Source: Selaginella tamariscina (taxonomy: Eukaryota > Streptophyta > Lycopodiopsida > Selaginellales > Selaginellaceae). From it: DNA of 64,000 nucleotides. Shown here in pieces: positions 34,736 through 46,303 of the stretch. The translations under genes were made by a program, and so were the position numbers. A model generated the notes under the pieces. The model had not been told where the DNA came from. It worked only from the letters and a program-made list of their open reading frames with translations, and searched no databases. Location: contig PUQB01000297.1 in the NCBI GenBank assembly GCA_003024785.1, forward strand, positions 148,530 through 212,529. The letters are read 5' to 3'. Position 1 is the first letter of the stretch. Each line of letters begins with the position of its first letter.

Positions 34736-35460
34736 ATTGCAGCTCAAGTGCGGCTCCTTCTCTAGCTGTGACCGCTACTTCTCTAGCTCTCGTTGATGCA
34801 CCTCAAGTTGCAACTGCTCATGTATATGAACTGGGTCAGGGCTAGGTTGCTCGGCTACTTCTTCTTCACGCTGATCATTTAGCTTTGGCCGCAGCTTTTA
34901 GGAAAGCTCATGAAACTGACAAACATGAAGTAAGCTTCATGAGATAGATACTTACTTGGTTCAACTTTGTGCTTCCTCTTTGCGCCTCTAGTGCTTGCCT
35001 CTTTGCTTTTTCTTACCTCCTTTCTTCGTCGATGGATCAACCCTAGTTCTCTAACTGCGTGTCTGCAGCATCATTCATTGAGTAGGGGATGAAAAGATTG
35101 AGCCCTAAGCAAATGAATGCAGCTTGGTTTAAAATGAGTGGTTGCAATCGACTATATTGTACGACAATAAAGACTTGTGTAGTTTGTGTGAAGTGAGGAT
35201 TTAGGCAATAAAAACTTGTGTAGTTTGTGCGAAGTGAGGATTTAGGCAATAAAGACTTATGTAGTTTGTGCAAGTGAGGATTTAGGCAATAAAGACTTGT
35301 GTCAACACTAGAACCAAAAGATGTCTTGTTACATGGTTGAAGCAAGACAATCATTTTGAAAAGCAACACCATGGGTAGAAAGCATATATTGAAAATTACA
35401 AAGAGGAAAGTACTCAAAGATGGATTGTCATTCATAAACCTTTGGACGTGGAAGTCGTCA
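34736..35460 (-). other. GC-richer degenerate tract with a 41-bp tandem repeat
   Basis: On the minus strand, short pieces suggest a former coding sequence: a basic KKGGKKKQRGKH stretch near 35010 and a Glu/Gln-rich VHIHEQLQLEVHQRELEK stretch near 34800. No family is recognised. Bases 35165-35303 hold about 3.4 copies of a 41-base unit starting CAATAAAGACTTGTGTAG (the third copy is 40 bases). The 130-residue frame at 35043-35435 on the minus strand includes these repeats and shows no domain I know. Confidence 0.4.
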
Positions 35461-35625
35461 AAGAAGAAAGATTAGTTAAATATGTTGTAGCATAAGACTA
35501 TACATGCCTGTTGTGATCATAGTCGTTATCATAATCTTACGTGAAATGTTTCATACGAAAACTACATTGTCATTAAAAATGCCATAGTCCTAGTGCCTAT
35601 ATAAACTACATCAGACATACTACAC

Positions 35626-35766
35626 TCATGAACCATAATCATAAACCTCACTTAAACTATCTTTAAATTAAACTATAACCCCAAACATATAGTTTGTAAA
35701 AGATATAGTGGTGGTGAGGTTATTATAGTATTTAAAGTGAGGTTTGTGATTGGAGTTTCTAGTGAA
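35626..35766. repeat. Hairpin or small MITE-like inverted repeat
   Basis: Arms AATCATAAACCTCACTT (35637-35653) and AAGTGAGGTTTGTGATT (35735-35751) are inverted copies with one mismatch. Weaker pairing continues outwards to about 35626 and 35766 and inwards into ACTA/TAGT. The loop is about 75 bases. No target duplication was found. Confidence 0.5.
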
Positions 35767-36239
35767 ACCTAATAGTTATCCCTTGCCAAACACGTAGGAT
35801 CGGTTAAATTAATTGGGTAAGAGTTAATTTATTAATTAGATCTTACTTTAAGTTATTGATAAATTCCTATGGCTTTAGAATATGTATTTGCAATATTTAG
35901 GCATCTGTATTAGTGCACCATTAATCAGTTATAACAAGACCTATAGTGGTACATCATAAATTTGTGAAAGCACTATAGCCACCCCAACATCCATAAATCT
36001 ATGGGTTCTTTCTGGCAAATATAGTGCCCCCTTCCCGTTCTCGCCACACTCATTCCCAAATCCTCCTCTCTTTCCTCTTTCCTCTTTCCCGCTTTGCCCA
36101 TTCATTTTCCCACTCTTTCCTTCCCTCTTACAGATTCCACATGCCTTTGCCGACCGCTAGCTCTACCTAAACTGGCCTAAAGTATCCCAAGACCCCATCG
36201 TGGGCACTGGGCAAAAGCCACTGACTTCGTGACCATGTC

Positions 36240-36960
36240 ATTCTACCAAGCGCAAAACTTGATGGTGCAAGCACAAAAGGCATTGTTGAGTCAGTTTGTC
36301 AAGGCTATTCAACCCAAGGTTAACAAATTTTATGGGGTGTACGCTTAGTTTTGTGCCTTTGTGCAATATTACAAATCTACACAATCTTGAGAATATTGTT
36401 GCTTTGTTTATACAATTAGAGGCACATAATGAGTTCAACAAAAGTGCCAATGACAAGCTGAACAACACACTCATCTTGTATGAGTCGCAAGTGAAGTCTC
36501 CCTTCACCATGGTGGTGCTCTAGTCTTTGTTGTGTGGGACACCAAAATGGCATGAACAACTCAATTCTATCACCGTTACAAAGCCTGCCATAAAGAAACG
36601 CAAGGTCAACAAGTCTAATGTCAATGAGGAGGATGCTATCCCTTAATGTAGAAGCCATTGAGACCTCTAACAAGCTTTGCATGGCCTCTTGGCCAAAAGA
36701 CATCCAAGAGGGTGGCTAAGGACAATAAGGACATGTTCGCCCTCGTGAGCAGCTCAACCATTATGGCAAAGGCGACAATCGATGCAGCACTTCAAGCCAA
36801 GCGCAAGGTAGACATGTTGGAGTTGATCTCAAAGGAGAGGATAATGTGTGTCGACATGAACGCGAATATTACATGTTGAAATAATGTCTACAAGCAACAA
36901 ATGCCCAAGACATGAAGGAGTAAAGTGGAGAAGGGTGGTTATTTTTTGAAAGCTTAAATA
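36240..36960 (+). pseudogene. PIF/Harbinger ORF1 (NAM-associated or Myb-like) remnant
   Basis: Open pieces on the plus strand recall the DNA-binding ORF1 of plant PIF/Harbinger elements. VNKFYGVYA and FCAFVQYYKS lie near 36310-36370, KSPFTMVVL and GTPKWHEQLNS near 36500-36560, KKRKVNKSN near 36595. After a frame change, RPLTSFAWPLGQKTSKRVAK opens a Lys/Ala-rich region with LQAKRKVDMLELISKERIM near 36800. The R-P-x-G-x-K-x-x-K-R arrangement and PKW motif are typical of this family. ORF1 helps bring the transposase to the element ends. Stops split it. Confidence 0.6.
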
Positions 36961-36989
36961 AACTAGTTTACATCTCTCCATGTCGTTGC

Positions 36990-38165
36990 TAAAGATGCTT
37001 TATGAGATCATTGTGTAGTTGGACATGTGCAACATCATTGTGCATTGCATGAGAACAATCCACAAACTCATCAAAGTCACACATGTCATGCACTGGCAAG
37101 CTCTCCACATCCAGTTATCCCTCAATCATGCCCATGCTTGTCCCTCCTCTTCATGCTGGTCCTTGATAATCATATTGTGCAGAACTAAGCACTCTATCAT
37201 TATTGTTTTAGGTCCTCCTGCGCACTGACCCACAAATGATGGCAAAGCGAGCTTGTAGTATGCCAAATGGGTGCTCCATGTCTTTATACACCACCTCTTG
37301 CTTTGTGCAGAATGATATAATGTAAAGGATTGATATTATACTATCTAGCATGTACATGTGTACAAATGTACAACATTTACGTTTTTCTTGGCACTTTGTG
37401 GGAGCGAAATGATCTTGACGAGGGTAGCATAGTTTGGATATATGTTGTTGGCCAAATAATAGCCCATCCCATAGTCGTGCATGTTAATGGCAAAGTTGAC
37501 GGGTGTCACTCATTCATTACAAAGCTCATTCAAACAATCCAACACATTGATGTCATTGTGTGCTCCCGACATGCCAAATATGAAGGTCCTACGATGCAAT
37601 GGCTTCAAGGACAAGTGTGGGCTTCTTCGCCTTGCTAGTGTACTGGCTGGCCCATGCAACAAGAAATTTTCTAGAACCAATGCGTACAATCAAGTGAGCT
37701 GACATTCCTAGGAACCCATGAGCCACATGCTCCTCTAATAGACATTGCACATCTTGCTCACTTGGTTGGGGTAGATAACGCTCTCAAAATGCTTGCAAAA
37801 TTGCTATAACAAAGCGACACATGCATTCACGACCAGTACTCTTTACCATGCATAGGGACTCATCCAACAAATTTGGCGAGATGCCATACGCCAATTGATG
37901 CATTGTCGAGGTGCACTTTTGTAGTGCTGAAAAGCCCATTTGCCCTATCACATTTAGCTTTTACACAAAGTAGCTGTTCACTTGTAGAGTATCCACAATG
38001 TAAAGAAACATTGAACAAGACAGTGGTGGAAATTGATAACTTCATAGGTTGGGTTCTTTATGAAATAATCTTTCATCAAGAGCTCATGTCTATGTGCATG
38101 GTTGCAAACCTTGTTGATGAAACAACCTTGTGTTGATCCACCAAGTCTCATGTCAAATGACAAAT
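36990..38165 (-). pseudogene. PIF/Harbinger DDE transposase remnant
   Basis: Reading the minus strand from 38165: HRHELLMKDYFIKNPTYEV (family N-terminus), then YGISPNLLDESLCMVKSTGR and FVIAILQAF, LEEHVAHGFLGM, and after a frame change SLDCTHWF (37677-37697, first catalytic Asp). Then LVLEAIAS, DLHIWH, GAHNDINVLD (37540-37575, second Asp), PVNFAINMHDYGMGYYLANN, and EHPFGILQARFAI near 37260 with the Glu. The whole catalytic triad can be found, but over three frames with several stops. The gene is convergent with the ORF1 remnant. Confidence 0.8.
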
Positions 38166-38169
38166 GTGC

Positions 38170-39149
38170 TGCCTATACAATAATAGCAACTACTAATAAA
38201 AGCATTGCATTGTCCTTGTTGAAGTATAGCTCATTGTCACTACTCTCTTTTTAGAGCTCCATAATGGGATCCATTGTGATCTGGTGGAGTGTGGATGAGG
38301 AAAAAAAAAACCTTGTGTCACATGTTATGGTGAGTTTATGGTGCACCTGCTACTAACCCATTCAAAAAATTTATAAGTGTGTCTATAAAGGGCTATATTC
38401 TATATATTTATGGTGAATTTATAGTTCAAGTTTGTATAAACACTGACATTTAAAGTTCCATTGGCATGTCTTCTTTCAAAACATTGTATGGGTGAAATTC
38501 ACAAATGCCTCTAAAAATTGGTTTGGCCACCACCCCAAGTATGCAAAAGCTTAATATTAGGTGATTTATTTTAATCAAGTTATTTCTTTATTGCATGCTA
38601 CTTCAGCAGAACATTTCAATTAGGCACAAGTACAATAATAACAAAATTATAATTTTTGTCATTGATTACTCTTTAATTTGTTATTGATGATTTTGTTCTT
38701 ATGCATTTTTTGGAATGTCAACTAAAAAAATTCACTCTAGAATGGCTAGTTCTTTACAAGGTTTTTATCAAGTCAATCTTCAAGTATACCATTTACAAAA
38801 TAACAAGTCTGAAGAAGCCCCTTTGGTTGCCCATGATATATAATTAAAGAAGTTTTACTCGTAAAGAGAAATAATATACAAAGGTTAACCATGATATGTT
38901 TTAAAAGTTACTAAAGATATTTATGGTATATAACTAAGACAATCTACTATTAATTTATATGGTAGTCTAATATGGTGATGAATATATATATTTTTTGTAT
39001 TGACTTTGAATACAAAAGAATATATAAATTTTCTATTCTTTTATGAATCTATTGTGTTGTGTCTTGGGTTCTCACAATATATATATATAAAACACATGTA
39101 TATCCATTCGTATTAGAGACTTAAATGAGAAAACACAGCTTTTTTATAT
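38170..39149. other. Intergenic DNA, no gene seen
   Basis: AT-rich sequence beyond the transposase remnant. I could not find convincing terminal inverted repeats of the PIF/Harbinger element here or upstream of 36 kb. No module copy was recognised. Confidence 0.4.
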
Positions 39150-39613
39150 CAAATTTCATTTCATCTAATCTTTTTTAAAGAGCTTATTAGTGGGGATGTA
39201 TGCATCTTTTCTCACATGCAATATAAGTTTTTAGTTTTATAGCACTTTCATTTCAATAAACACACAAAATGTATATGAAGAATAAAATTTATAAATCATT
39301 ATTTTATTTATGTGACACATACTCTATACTTACACGTATGTGCATGTATATATATATCTAAGTTTGTTTGTTTGCGTTTATACACTCAACAAGATTTCAA
39401 AGAGTAGATTGTTTCATATAGGGATTCAAAGTACTTAAAGTCAAAATGACAAATAACCAATTGATTTCTACTGAACAATTTATATACACGCAGATTTTAC
39501 GTGGATGATACACCAGTACGTGTATTTATATGTATGTAATATTTGTGTTAATAAATAAGCTTAAGAAGTCTTATGTCTCTAAAGTATGAAAGTATGCTAT
39601 ACTCTGGTCTTTC

Positions 39614-39678
<65 letters not shown>

Positions 39679-39940
39679 TGTTTAAAAACCCGACTATGCA
39701 TTAATACATAACAAATAATGTGGAAAATTAATGTTATATAAAAGTTTGTAGTTATGTAAAGAGTTAGACAACGAGATACTGCACAAAACAAATGAATAAA
39801 GGACTTACCGGAACATATTAAAGAAATAATATTTATATCCGAAAAAACTGAAATTACCTTATTTAAATGAAATTTTTTAAAAAAGTTTACAAAATGTTGA
39901 AAACTACCCTTCAAAGTCCCAACCAGTAGCATGTTAACTA
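39150..39940 (-). repeat. Inverted E and C module fragments
   Basis: Bases 39150-39360 are an inverted match to module E (4.02-4.25 kb), including the ATGTGAGAAAAGATGCATACATCC-like landmark. Bases 39530-39600 are the inverse of 5790-5860. Bases 39690-39940 match the outer arm of inverted C (51.40-51.60 kb), with a TAAAGGACTTACCGGAACAT stretch. The frame at 39597-39932 on the minus strand is made by the TA run and is not a gene. Confidence 0.6.
39617..39673. repeat. TA microsatellite, 57 bp
   Basis: An uninterrupted AT dinucleotide run. It can extrude as a cruciform. It sits between the inverted E-type and C-type fragments. Confidence 0.95.
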
Positions 39941-40181
39941 CGCATGTGTGTATATATTGGGGTTGGGACTTAAAGTCAGTAATAATTGCTCTGACACCAA
40001 ATCACTTTCGTTTCAAATGCATAACACAGATCTTAGCAAATGGGGATCGTTAGCGACTGTTTGTTGCGCCCACGAGCCATGCAACATGGCTCTTTTATGT
40101 CACATACATGTACATTCCCCATAAGTAATTTATGTAATATATATTTTATAAATTATATAAATAATAATTTAATCATGATAA

Positions 40182-40542
40182 TGTCAAGCACGACCTAAGA
40201 GCAAGATAACAACAAGAAGACTTGACTCAAGAACAAGGCAAGAGCAAGGAACAAGACAAGAATGATCGTAAAATGACTAGTGTTGATAGTAACTAATTGT
40301 ACAACAATTAGGTCGGAGCTTTTATACTCACAACTCCAAGCTAATCTGGTCATGAGTCTAATATGGTCATGAGCTAAAAATAATGACCCTTATCCTTTAG
40401 GCATATCATGTAGTATATCCTATAAGCATATCCTGTAGGTATATCCTATAGGCATATCCTGTAGGAATATCCTGCAGGCATATCCTGTAAGTATATCCTA
40501 TAGGCATATCCTGTAACTCGTATCCTGTATCCGGTCGTGACA
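40182..40542 (-). mobile_element. Solo LTR (Ty3/gypsy), Gypsy A-like family
   Basis: 361 bases bounded by TGTCAAGCAC at 40182 and GGTCGTGACA at 40542. A perfect five-base target duplication, GATAA, lies at 40177-40181 and 40543-40547. On the minus strand it begins TGTCACGACCGGATACAGGATAC, recalling the Gypsy A LTR start, and later has GTATAAAAGC, a TATA-like motif. No internal region is present, so recombination between two LTRs probably removed it. Inside, at about 40398-40530, lie some ten copies of a 13-base unit of the type CATATCCTGTAGG. Confidence 0.8.
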
Positions 40543-41639
40543 GATAAATATTTTAAATAATTGTGTATAAAGTGCTGTCCAAATACGGAGATGACGTACA
40601 CTTCTTTAATATAAATTGTCAAGTACTATTGTATTTCTAACCAAATAAACTAATAAAAGAATTTAAAAAAATTATAGGCTGAATTTATTCAACAAAACTG
40701 TAAAAGCAACACATAGCACAAAGTAAATTGTAACTTGTAAAAAATTTAGTAAATTAAATTTTTAATTTTTTATATAGTGTCCACCTCCATGGTTACGACT
40801 TATTTTCAACATCACTCATGAATGCACAGATTGTTCACATTTGATGTTGAAAACTTAGAATAACATTTTCATCATGTAGAATCATGAGAAGGAGATAGAA
40901 TGTTAACTTATGGCAATAAAAAGGATTTAATACTACATTCTTATTAGTGTAGTTTTGGGGTAGATGGCAAGAAATGGAAGTATAAGAAACATACATCAGT
41001 TTATTGAGTAACAAAGAACTTGTATAGTGAAGTGTTTAGTGCACACTTGTGTATTTTTATTGTTAACTCTTTAAGTTTGAAATTTATAACATTGTTTGCA
41101 CTATGGAGATAGGTCTTAAATAAGGGTGATTTCTTAGTTAATTAGAGCACAGGTTAAAGATTTTCCACTCTGCTTATCAATTAAGTAAGAAAACTTGCTA
41201 AGTTTAATAGGTTATGTTTGGAGGGCTTGATGAGCAAAAATAATTGGATATTCATTTTGAAGGTTTTAGTGCATGTACTTCTTTAGAGAAGTCAATATCT
41301 AGTGGGATTTAAAATTTGAAATTGGTTTTCAATTTCAACTTCATCTTAAAATCCAATATAGTTATTCAAAAGTCAGTTTCTTGACTATACATCATGGTCA
41401 TAAATGTGGGCACTCAAAGAATATACAAAGTGTATATCTTCAATGCTCGAGAATATTGAAAGTGGGACTCAAGGTTTGTTGGTGTTCCTTGAGTTTGGTT
41501 TAATGAAGTATGATATCGAGTGGCTGAAGATAGCTCAAGAAGTTGTTGTCCCTTCTTGATGATCGTGATTTAAGGTTCGTAGCATATGGTCTAGTATCAA
41601 AAGTCCAAAAATATGGGGTTCCTATTGCCTCATTTGTCC
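40543..41639. other. Intergenic DNA, no gene seen
   Basis: Mixed AT-rich sequence without long open frames on either strand. It should hold the gag region if the LTR at 41833-43458 belonged to a complete element, but no gag motif was found. The element is therefore truncated soon after its leader. Confidence 0.4.
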
Positions 41640-43458
41640 ATAACTCACACCCACTTACTAAGCATGTGTTCTCTAAAGTGTTATAGATCTTAAGACCAAC
41701 TCTCTATGTAGAATACAAACATGTTAATCAAAAGTGATAGAGTACTTCAAGAACTTGAAACTAGCTAAACCATGAAACATGCTACACTTTAGGTAGTCTT
41801 ACTGACCGTAGAGAATAGGCTTCAATACCAATTGTCATAGTTTTAATTTGAAGGGCCAACACTTGGTAACATGTGGCTGCCAATTGGCCATCTAGCATCA
41901 ACACCATGTGTAAGCAATGCTAAGTTTCTTAAAACGACCCCTCAAATACCTAAATAGGCATGAGACCTAGGGACCTACCCTAAGTCCTATAAAATGACTA
42001 TCCATTAAATCTTAGAGGATAATCCAAATAGATTTTAGAATCATGTCCTAAGAGACGTAAACAGGCTCATGCTCTAACCCCATTGAGGAGACATGCCTTG
42101 CACATACTCCATAATAGAGCTAAGGCATCATGACTTACCCTTAAGGAATCACCCTCATTCGGAAGTAAAACCCCTTTAGAGCAACAAGGGGTACCTTGAT
42201 CCACAATTAACACTTAAGGGTTTGAGTGGTCAAGTCATACCTTAGTCCTAGGGCTAGTACTTAGTGAGGACATAAGTGTGCGCCATAGGTGAACATGAGT
42301 GTTTTGCTAAACAAACTCCTTAAAGTTAAGTTTGGATAACCTTAAGTACACGACCTCACGAGTGCTTCACAAAAGGGCTCATACTAATGCACTTAAGTTG
42401 TTCAACCCCTGAATCCCAAGGAGAACACGCCCTAGCCAAGTGTGTCAATAACACACATAGTTATAAACCTAACCTCTCTTGAGTCAATGCCCTTGATGTG
42501 AACACAAGTACACTTGCTTACTATAATATTCAACCCCTCGGAATTAAGCCCATGAGACAACCCCAAAGGACTTGCCTTGGGCATTGTACCATGTGCCATA
42601 TAGCCTAGTATAACATCTTCATGTGACACTGTTTCTTAAGATGTGAGTTATCTCACCATAGCCCCTCAAATTCAAGAGTTACACTTGGTGCCACAAACGT
42701 GGCTCTCAAATGCCAGTTTTAGAACCCCTCTGTGAACCCTTAAGAACTTAGTAAAAAGAACCTTACCTTAATGTAAAGGAGGAGGTTGGAGACATGCCTT
42801 AATCTCTAACCCTTGGAACATATAGTTCAATAAGACCTCTTAGGCATGGATTCGCCAATGTTAAAGGTAGGCTACCCCAAAGGTGGGACGTACTCCTATC
42901 GTTTAAAAGTTAAGGAATCATAATAGAGGGTTGTGACTTGACGACACAAGCTAAAGCTTGCACCGGTAGAAGAATAACAAACTTAATTATGAAAGCAGGA
43001 ACTCTCACTACATATCCTACTTAATATATGTGATAAAGGCCCCCTTCTACTTTCCTATTTTGTAATGTGGTTAGCACAAAATATCATTTCCCAATGGGAA
43101 TATACTTTGTAATTTAACCTAACAACCCATTGACCCTAAATCCTAACATGGGGCAACCCTAGGGTTAGGTCAACCCTAGGGGTGTTTCTATCCATATTCG
43201 ACATGGCAAACTCACCAAAATTAACCAATAACTGAACTAAAACACGAAAAATAAGGGTAAGAGTTCTTTAGATGGAAGTACTAACTTCACCTAGAGTTTC
43301 TTACAAATACCCAATGACACTTAATCAGATAATCACTAGATACCCAAGTGCATTAAGAAGATTTGTTTCTTACAACACTTAGGACTTATCAACATAGTTC
43401 AGTAGGTAACAATAGTCAACGTCCAAAGTAAAGAGCAGTGATAGTAAATACTATGATA
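41640..43458 (-). mobile_element. Isolated Gypsy B-family LTR with leader and primer-binding site
   Basis: The LTR spans 41833-43458, about 1626 bases. It starts TGTCATAGTTTTAA on the plus strand and ends ACTATGATA, near-inverted termini. Next to its low edge, 41818-41830 reads on the minus strand as TGGTATTGAAGCC, two bases from the LTR end: a primer-binding site resembling that for initiator tRNA-Met. The leader at 41640-41817 matches that of Gypsy B. Coding parts are absent. It shows the complete LTR order that is broken up in the copy at 30.6-33.0 kb. Confidence 0.65.
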
Positions 43459-44023
43459 ATGACGACAACAAATGAAGTGATGGAGGACAAGAGCTAGAGA
43501 TCTCATGTGCCTAAGGCAATAAGGATCCAATGTAGTGGACCCAAAGCCATTATCACCCCAAAGGGCAAGGTAGACCGGTCATGGATGCCCAAAAAGAGGG
43601 GGAAAGAGCCTCATTTGAACGGCCCCCATAAGGAGGGGCAATAACCACCGACGATAAGGCCTTCACACTATGAGTATAATAGATCGATGATGTAACAAGT
43701 CAAGGTGAGTACCAGGATAGCGACTCAAAGCTCCACAAGGTCTTTACATGTAAGTGATTTTTCTAGAATGGGTGGTTTAAGTCTCAACATGCAAGATATA
43801 GTTTAACTGAATTAAAATGATAATTATAAGAAAAACTTAAAAAATTATAATATCTTAACTTAAAATAAGTTGGTAATAAAGTATATTATGAAGTTAATAA
43901 ATTTCCTTTAAGAGATGGATAGAATCTTAGGAATATATTATAATTAAGATAAGTATAATTTAAGGATATATCTTAGATAAATAACTAAAATTTTATTTCA
44001 ACTTAAAATAAAAATCTTGTAAT
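43459..44023. other. Intergenic DNA: unique tract and an S-like fragment
   Basis: Bases 43459-43790 are GC-richer with no recognised domain. Bases 43790-44020 resemble the inverse of module S near 2100-2350. Gypsy C is joined to it without an LTR. Two 19-base copies of CTCTACGACATTTCTTGAC, at 44026 and 44049, mark the junction. Confidence 0.4.
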
Positions 44024-44044
44024 GCCTCTACGACATTTCTTGAC

Positions 44045-44227
44045 ATGTCTCTACGACATTTCTTGACTCAACGAGAGCTGAATGGAAGCCAAGCTCATTG
44101 GTCAGTTCGTCTACATGAGTTTAGTGGACGAATGTCAATCCTCTATGAGGGGAAGGAAAACGTAGTTGTAGATGCTTTGTCGAGAGTAAGACAACTAAAT
44201 GCTGTGGGGAGAGTGGAGGTTCGCTAG
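44045..44227 (+). pseudogene. Gypsy C RNase H C-terminus
   Basis: About 60 residues: LRHFLTQRELNGSQAHWSV, then SILYEGKENVVVDALSRVR, the family's final RNase H block with the catalytic Asp of DALSR. The start codon is fortuitous; the 5' part of the domain is deleted. Confidence 0.75.
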
Positions 44228-44434
44228 TTGATATGATCGGGGAAGCTCAATTAAAGGATGATGATGATACAACAACTTGAACAATCTGGTGGAACCGTAT
44301 TCAAAAGTTGATGGTTTGTTACTTTATAAGAACAGACTTGTTGTTCCAAAGAAGGCAGAGTTGATCGCAACCATCATGTATGAGATGCATGATAGTCCAT
44401 TTGCTGGACATTTCGGGAAAATAAGACATATGAA

Positions 44435-45450
44435 TTGGTGAAACGTCGCTTATATTGGAAGAACATGAAAGCAAATGTGCTGAATCATGTTAAGACATGT
44501 CAAGATTGCCAAATGATTAAGGCTGAGCGAGTTGCTACTCCAGGTTTATTGAAGCCTTTGGAGATTCCGCACCAAAGGTGGGAGAGCATCTCGATGGATT
44601 TCATCACTCATATGCCACGCACGGTGAGGCAGAACGAGCAAATCTGGGTGATTGTTGATCGCTTGACCAAGTATGCTAAGTTCATTCCGTTGAAGGGGAA
44701 TGTAACCAGCAAGGAGTTAGCTGTGGTCTATTTGACTCAAGTGTTTTCGGAGCATGGAATGCCGTTGAACATCATTAGCGATCGTGACTCCAAATTCACC
44801 AGTTCTTTTTGGGTGTCGTTCTATCGAGCTTTATCAACCGATTGAATTTTTCTAGTGGAGATCACCCTCAGACTGATGGGCAAACTGAGCGGGTGAATCA
44901 AATTGTGGAGGATATGTTACGAGCAAGTGTCCGGGAGAAGCCGGGGCAGTGGGATAAGTTTTTGCCATTAGCAGAGTTTGCTTACAACAACAGTATGCAT
45001 AGTGGCTTGGGTTACAGTCCATATTATGCATATCATGGCAGGCATCCAAGAACTCCAGCCGATGTGGGTATTCGGTGGAGTAAGCTTGGTACTGATCAAC
45101 AAGCTCGTAGCCTTGTTGGAGAACTGAAGAAATCCTACTAATTTGTAGGAAGAACTTGCTTAAAGCTCAGGATAGAGTACGCAAGTATGCTGATGCAAAA
45201 CGCTCTTATCGGCAGTTCAAGGTTGGAGATAAGGTATATCTACGAGTGGTATTTCCTTCATCTCTTAAGAGGATCTATAACTCAGCTCAAAGCCAGCAAG
45301 TCAACAAGCTTGCACCTCGTTATGCTGGTCCATTTGAGGTTATTGCACAGGTTAATGAAGTAGCGTATAAGTTGCACCTACCTACAGGAGTGCAACTTCA
45401 TCGGTCTTTCATGTGAGTCAGTTGAAGACTGCTCTTACGTGATGACGCAT
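44435..45450 (+). pseudogene. Gypsy C integrase
   Basis: Just upstream, 44380-44435 encodes the zinc-finger His pair (EMHDSPFAGHFG) in another frame. The open piece at 44435-44845 has VKRRLYWKNM, then CQDCQM, SISMDFITHMPRT (first Asp) and LNIISDRDSKFTSSFW (second Asp). After a frame shift near 44830, a second piece to 45141 has DHPQTDGQTERVNQIVEDML (Glu) and FAYNNSMHSGLGYSP. A third piece from 45156 has FKVGDKVYLR and KLAPRYAGPFEVIAQV, the C-terminal GPF module. The full D-D-E triad is intact but two frame breaks separate the parts. Confidence 0.85.
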
Positions 45451-45592
45451 GTGAATCTAGAGATGGATGATGGACACAAGGGTGAAACCCAAATGATGAT
45501 AGTCCAGTCCCACCTCCTCCAAAGCGATGTCGCAGAACTTGAATGTGCACAGTACGTCATTGAGGACAAGGACTTCAATAAGGGGGGAGGAA

Positions 45593-45808
45593 TGTGAGAG
45601 ACTGTATGCCCATAATAGCACACTGTATTTATAATATATATAAATATAGTATAAGGGCTTTTGGGGGTATAGCAAGAGAGAGCTGAGAGCTTACGGGGAG
45701 TTGGGAGCGTGGAGAATTGCGGGGAGACTACCTAGCTCGGGGATGAGCTCTTGCTCTACGGTTGGGTGGTGAGTGAGGCAGCTTACTACTGTGGGCAGGA
45801 CTGTTACA
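45593..45808 (+). repeat. Gypsy C 3' LTR
   Basis: 216 bases from TGTGAGAGACTG to GGACTGTTACA, directly after the polypurine tract. A TATTTATAATATATATAAATA block at about 45626-45646 is a likely TATA region. The next bases are the middle of a type-2 tRNA-derived module, so the element inserted into that module. The 5' LTR is not in the window. Confidence 0.7.
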
Positions 45809-45876
45809 CGCATCAAACAAGAAGAGAATCTTAAGTCATGCCTCTCACTCCATTCGGACAAACCAACTTCAAATAT
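45809..45876 (-). other. tRNA-derived module, type 2, cut by Gypsy C
   Basis: On the minus strand it starts GGTTTGTCCGAATGGAGTG and runs through AGAGGCATGACTTAAGATTC to CTTGTTTGATGCGTG, matching the 5' two thirds of the type-2 module. The B-box part, expected next, is replaced by the Gypsy C LTR. Confidence 0.55.
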
Positions 45877-45909
45877 ATTAAGATCTTTAGAATTTGTACA
45901 CTCATGCAT

Positions 45910-46060
45910 ATATTAAATTAAGAGTAATAATTCTTAATTAATTAGATTTTATAGAAAGTGGATGTAGCGGTTAATTATCCTTATATAAAGTTGACTCTTC
46001 CCAATATCCGTTTCTTTTACATATAAATGTATATTAATATGTAGATGTATAATAAACAAA
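45910..46060. other. Degenerate type-1 tRNA-like start and AT-rich flank
   Basis: Bases 45956-46010 read AAGTGGATGTAGCGGTTAATTATCC and later a decayed tail, resembling the type-1 relic in module C. No T-arm is left. Confidence 0.35.
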
Positions 46061-46303
46061 TTTTCTTTTATAAGGTTTATAAATAAACGTTATATATTTA
46101 AAATATATATATATATATTCTATAGCTTAATTATATTTTAGTGATTAATATAATATTGTTGAAGAGAGAGAAAGCGAAGTGATAATAATAAACAAAGAAG
46201 ATAAATTAATAGTAACAAATTTGTCATGGCATTAATAAAATTATTTTAATTTTAAATTAAATATATATTTTATTATTTTAAATTTTAAGTTAGCACACTA
46301 TTA
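46061..46303. repeat. Direct repeat, left copy
   Basis: About 240 bases, roughly 95% identical by eye to 47330-47568, in the same orientation. Shared phrases include TTTTCTTTTATAAGG, GAAGAGAGAGAAAGCGAAG and AACAAATTTGTCATGGCATT. No coding content. Confidence 0.8.

Larger units (their letters stand above)
44024..45808 (+). mobile_element. Gypsy C: 3' half of a Ty3/gypsy retrotransposon
   Basis: Contains the end of RNase H, the integrase and a 3' LTR on the plus strand. Gag, protease and reverse transcriptase are missing. The 5' break falls within RNase H at about 44030, next to a duplicated 19-base sequence. The coding parts are less decayed than in Gypsy A. A polypurine tract AAGGGGGGAGGAA (45580-45592) precedes the LTR. 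No chromodomain is visible after the integrase. Confidence 0.85.

Noticed and set aside
34657-34845. 62-residue plus-strand frame across the C module boundary
   Set aside because: It starts in the type-2 tRNA-derived module and runs into unrelated DNA; a chimeric chance frame.
39597-39932. 111-residue minus-strand open frame
   Set aside because: Its C-terminal part is alternating Ile/Tyr from the TA run; the rest is a module fragment.
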